Origin: JAKVAV01 sp964635965
Lineage (GTDB): Bacteria; Bacteroidota; Bacteroidia; Flavobacteriales_D; Cryomorphaceae
DNA: 6,564 nt
Direction of reading: 5' to 3'
Assembly (NCBI GenBank): GCA_964635965.1
Contig: CAZWQX010000176.1
Span: forward strand, 1-6,564
A model generated the notes under the pieces. It ran no database searches and was not told where the DNA came from. It saw nothing but the letters and a program-made list of their open reading frames with translations. Position 1 is the stretch's first letter. Each line of letters begins with the position of its first letter. Positions 5,077 through 6,564 of this stretch are shown here, one piece after another. The position numbers and the translations under genes are program-made.

Positions 5077-6564
5077 CTACTCCTTTTTCGGGAGATTTTC
5101 CTCATTTGAGTCTTCTGCCGAGACAGTTGACTCCTCACTTGCTCCGTTTTCAACGGGTTTTACCGGTTCAGGTTTTTCTTCTTTGACCTCGCCATTTACT
5201 TCTGTTTCTTCCTTTTTCTCAGGGCTATCGCTGGTTTTTTCAGGAATCAAGTGTTCTTCTTTTTCAAAAGGGCGTTTTCCGAAGATCTTAACGAGGTCTT
5301 CCTTGAAGATTACCTCTTTCTCTAAAAGTTGATTTGCTAATTGCCTCAACTTTTCCCGGTTTTCCGATAGAATTTGCTGAGCTCTTTGGTACTGGGATTC
5401 GACAATCTTCTTGACCTCAGAGTCCATTAATTCAGCAGTTTTTTCGCTATACGGTTTCTGGAAATTGTATTCATTTGATCCCGTCGAGTCGTAGAAACTG
5501 ACGTTTCCTACTTCTTCATTCAACCCGTAAACGGATACCATGGCATATGCTTGCTTTGTGACTTTTTCCAAGTCACTTAGAGCGCCGGTACTGATCTCGT
5601 TAAAGATGATTTGCTCGGCAGCTCTTCCTCCCAAGGCAGCGCACATTTCATCCAAAATCTGGTTTGTTGTGTTCAGTTGCCTTTCTTCGGGTAAGTACCA
5701 TGCAGCTCCAAGGGATTGACCTCGAGGAACAATTGTTACTTTCACCAATGGTGAGGCGTGCTCCAACAACCACGAAACGGTCGCGTGACCGGCTTCATGG
5801 AAGGCAATCACTTCTTTTTCTTTCTTGGTAATGATTTTGTTCTTCTTTTCGAGCCCACCAATAATACGGTCGACAGCGTCAAGAAAATCTTGCTTAGCTA
5901 CTTCTGTATTTTTCTTACGAGCTGCGATTAGCGCTGCCTCGTTACAAATATTCGCGATATCTGCTCCGCTGAAACCAGGAGTCTGTTTTGCCAAGAAGTC
6001 TATGTCAATGGATTTTTCAACTTTAATTGGCTTGAGGTGAACGGCAAAAATTTCTTTTCGTTCATTCAGGTCAGGCATATCCACGTAGATCTGACGATCG
6101 AAACGTCCCGCTCTCATTAATGCTCTATCGAGAACATCAGCGCGGTTAGTAGCCGCAAGAATGATAACCCCACTATTGGTGCCAAATCCGTCCATTTCGG
6201 TAAGGAGTTGATTTAACGTGTTTTCTCGTTCATCGTTGGCTCCCATGCTCGCGCTCCTACCTCTGGCACGTCCAATGGCATCAATTTCATCAATGAAAAC
6301 AATGGCAGGTGCTTTTTCTTTGGCTTGCTTAAACAAGTCGCGAACACGGCTAGCTCCAACACCCACAAACATTTCCACGAAATCAGACCCCGATAACGAA
6401 AAGAAGGGTACTTGCGCTTCTCCGGCGACGGCTTTCGCCAACAATGTTTTACCGGTACCTGGAGGGCCTACGAGTAAAGCCCCTTTAGGAATCTTTGCAC
6501 CGAGCTGAGTATAGCGCTTTGGATTTTTTAGAAAGTCTACAATTTCTTGAATCTCTTCCTTCGC
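5077..6564 (-). CDS. ftsH: ATP-dependent zinc metalloprotease FtsH (5' end outside window)
   Basis: FtsH is a membrane-anchored hexameric AAA+ protease that degrades misfolded membrane proteins and selected regulators. The frame is open to base 6564, so 495 C-terminal residues are visible and the N-terminal membrane region and periplasmic domain are missing. In visible numbering: Walker A GPPGTGKT at 33-40; pore-loop MFVG at 65-68; Walker B IVFIDEID at 88-95; second region of homology with RAGRFDR at 151-157 (Arg fingers 154 and 157); zinc site HEAGH at 256-260 with catalytic Glu257; and the likely third ligand Asp331 in GALSDLEKVT. GAAWYLPEERQ at 286-296 is typical of Bacteroidota. Residues from about 434 form a Glu/Lys/Pro-rich, probably disordered tail ending LPKKE. 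The TTG at 6444 is internal, since Walker A lies upstream of it. The TAG stop at 5079-5077 is 9 bp before the DUF2007 start. FtsH normally has about 610-700 residues. Confidence 0.98.
   Translation of the reverse strand, partial: AKEEIQEIVDFLKNPKRYTQLGAKIPKGALLVGPPGTGKTLLAKAVAGEAQVPFFSLSGSDFVEMFVGVGASRVRDLFKQAKEKAPAIVFIDEIDAIGRARGRSASMGANDERENTLNQLLTEMDGFGTNSGVIILAATNRADVLDRALMRAGRFDRQIYVDMPDLNERKEIFAVHLKPIKVEKSIDIDFLAKQTPGFSGADIANICNEAALIAARKKNTEVAKQDFLDAVDRIIGGLEKKNKIITKKEKEVIAFHEAGHATVSWLLEHASPLVKVTIVPRGQSLGAAWYLPEERQLNTTNQILDEMCAALGGRAAEQIIFNEISTGALSDLEKVTKQAYAMVSVYGLNEEVGNVSFYDSTGSNEYNFQKPYSEKTAELMDSEVKKIVESQYQRAQQILSENREKLRQLANQLLEKEVIFKEDLVKIFGKRPFEKEEHLIPEKTSDSPEKKEETEVNGEVKEEKPEPVKPVENGASEESTVSAEDSNEENLPKKE

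Noticed and set aside
6218..6508. A 96-codon open frame on the plus strand opposite ftsH
   Set aside because: It lies wholly antisense to the conserved AAA+ region of ftsH. Its composition (Ser/Ala/Pro-rich) is what antisense reading of that region gives, and it has no recognisable domain.

Overview
The window looks like ordinary chromosomal housekeeping DNA from a member of the Bacteroidota, probably Flavobacteriales-like. This is inferred from several features. FtsH carries a GAAWYLPEERQ segment after its zinc site. A DUF7033/polysaccharide-deacetylase-like protein sits next to uracil phosphoribosyltransferase. The run ftsH - small DUF2007 protein - cdsA - psd resembles orders I recall from this phylum. 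Most starts also lack a clear Shine-Dalgarno sequence, which is common in the phylum. No mobile element, CRISPR array, tRNA or rRNA was seen. Coding density is close to 100%: the largest gap between genes is 34 bp, so no stretch of 300 bases lacks a gene.

The left half is a plus-strand series: the 3' end of radC (1-260), a 430-residue DUF7033/polysaccharide-deacetylase-like protein (273-1565), upp (1600-2247), a small four-helix membrane protein (2253-2705) and a YjjG-type HAD nucleotidase (2702-3397). Spacings are 12 bp, 34 bp, 5 bp and a 4-bp overlap, so at least the last three are probably co-transcribed. Upp makes UMP from uracil and PRPP, and YjjG dephosphorylates (mostly non-canonical) pyrimidine nucleoside monophosphates. 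The pair therefore suggests pyrimidine salvage with a clean-up enzyme, plus an uncharacterised membrane protein between them.

The right half is a minus-strand series, read right to left: ftsH (3' three-quarters, 6564-5077), a 66-residue DUF2007 protein (5067-4867), cdsA (4870-4043) and psd (4046-3381). Spacings are 9 bp, a 4-bp GTGA overlap and a 4-bp ATGA overlap. CdsA makes CDP-diacylglycerol and Psd makes phosphatidylethanolamine, two steps of one pathway. The step between them (phosphatidylserine synthase) is not in the window. The membrane protease FtsH upstream suggests a membrane-homeostasis operon.

The two operons converge, and yjjG and psd overlap tail to tail by 17 bp, leaving no intergenic space for a terminator. 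I found no convincing new system. The points most worth a second look are the unknown membrane protein between upp and yjjG, the DUF2007 protein coupled to cdsA, the convergent overlap, and the altered catalytic motifs of the deacetylase-like protein.
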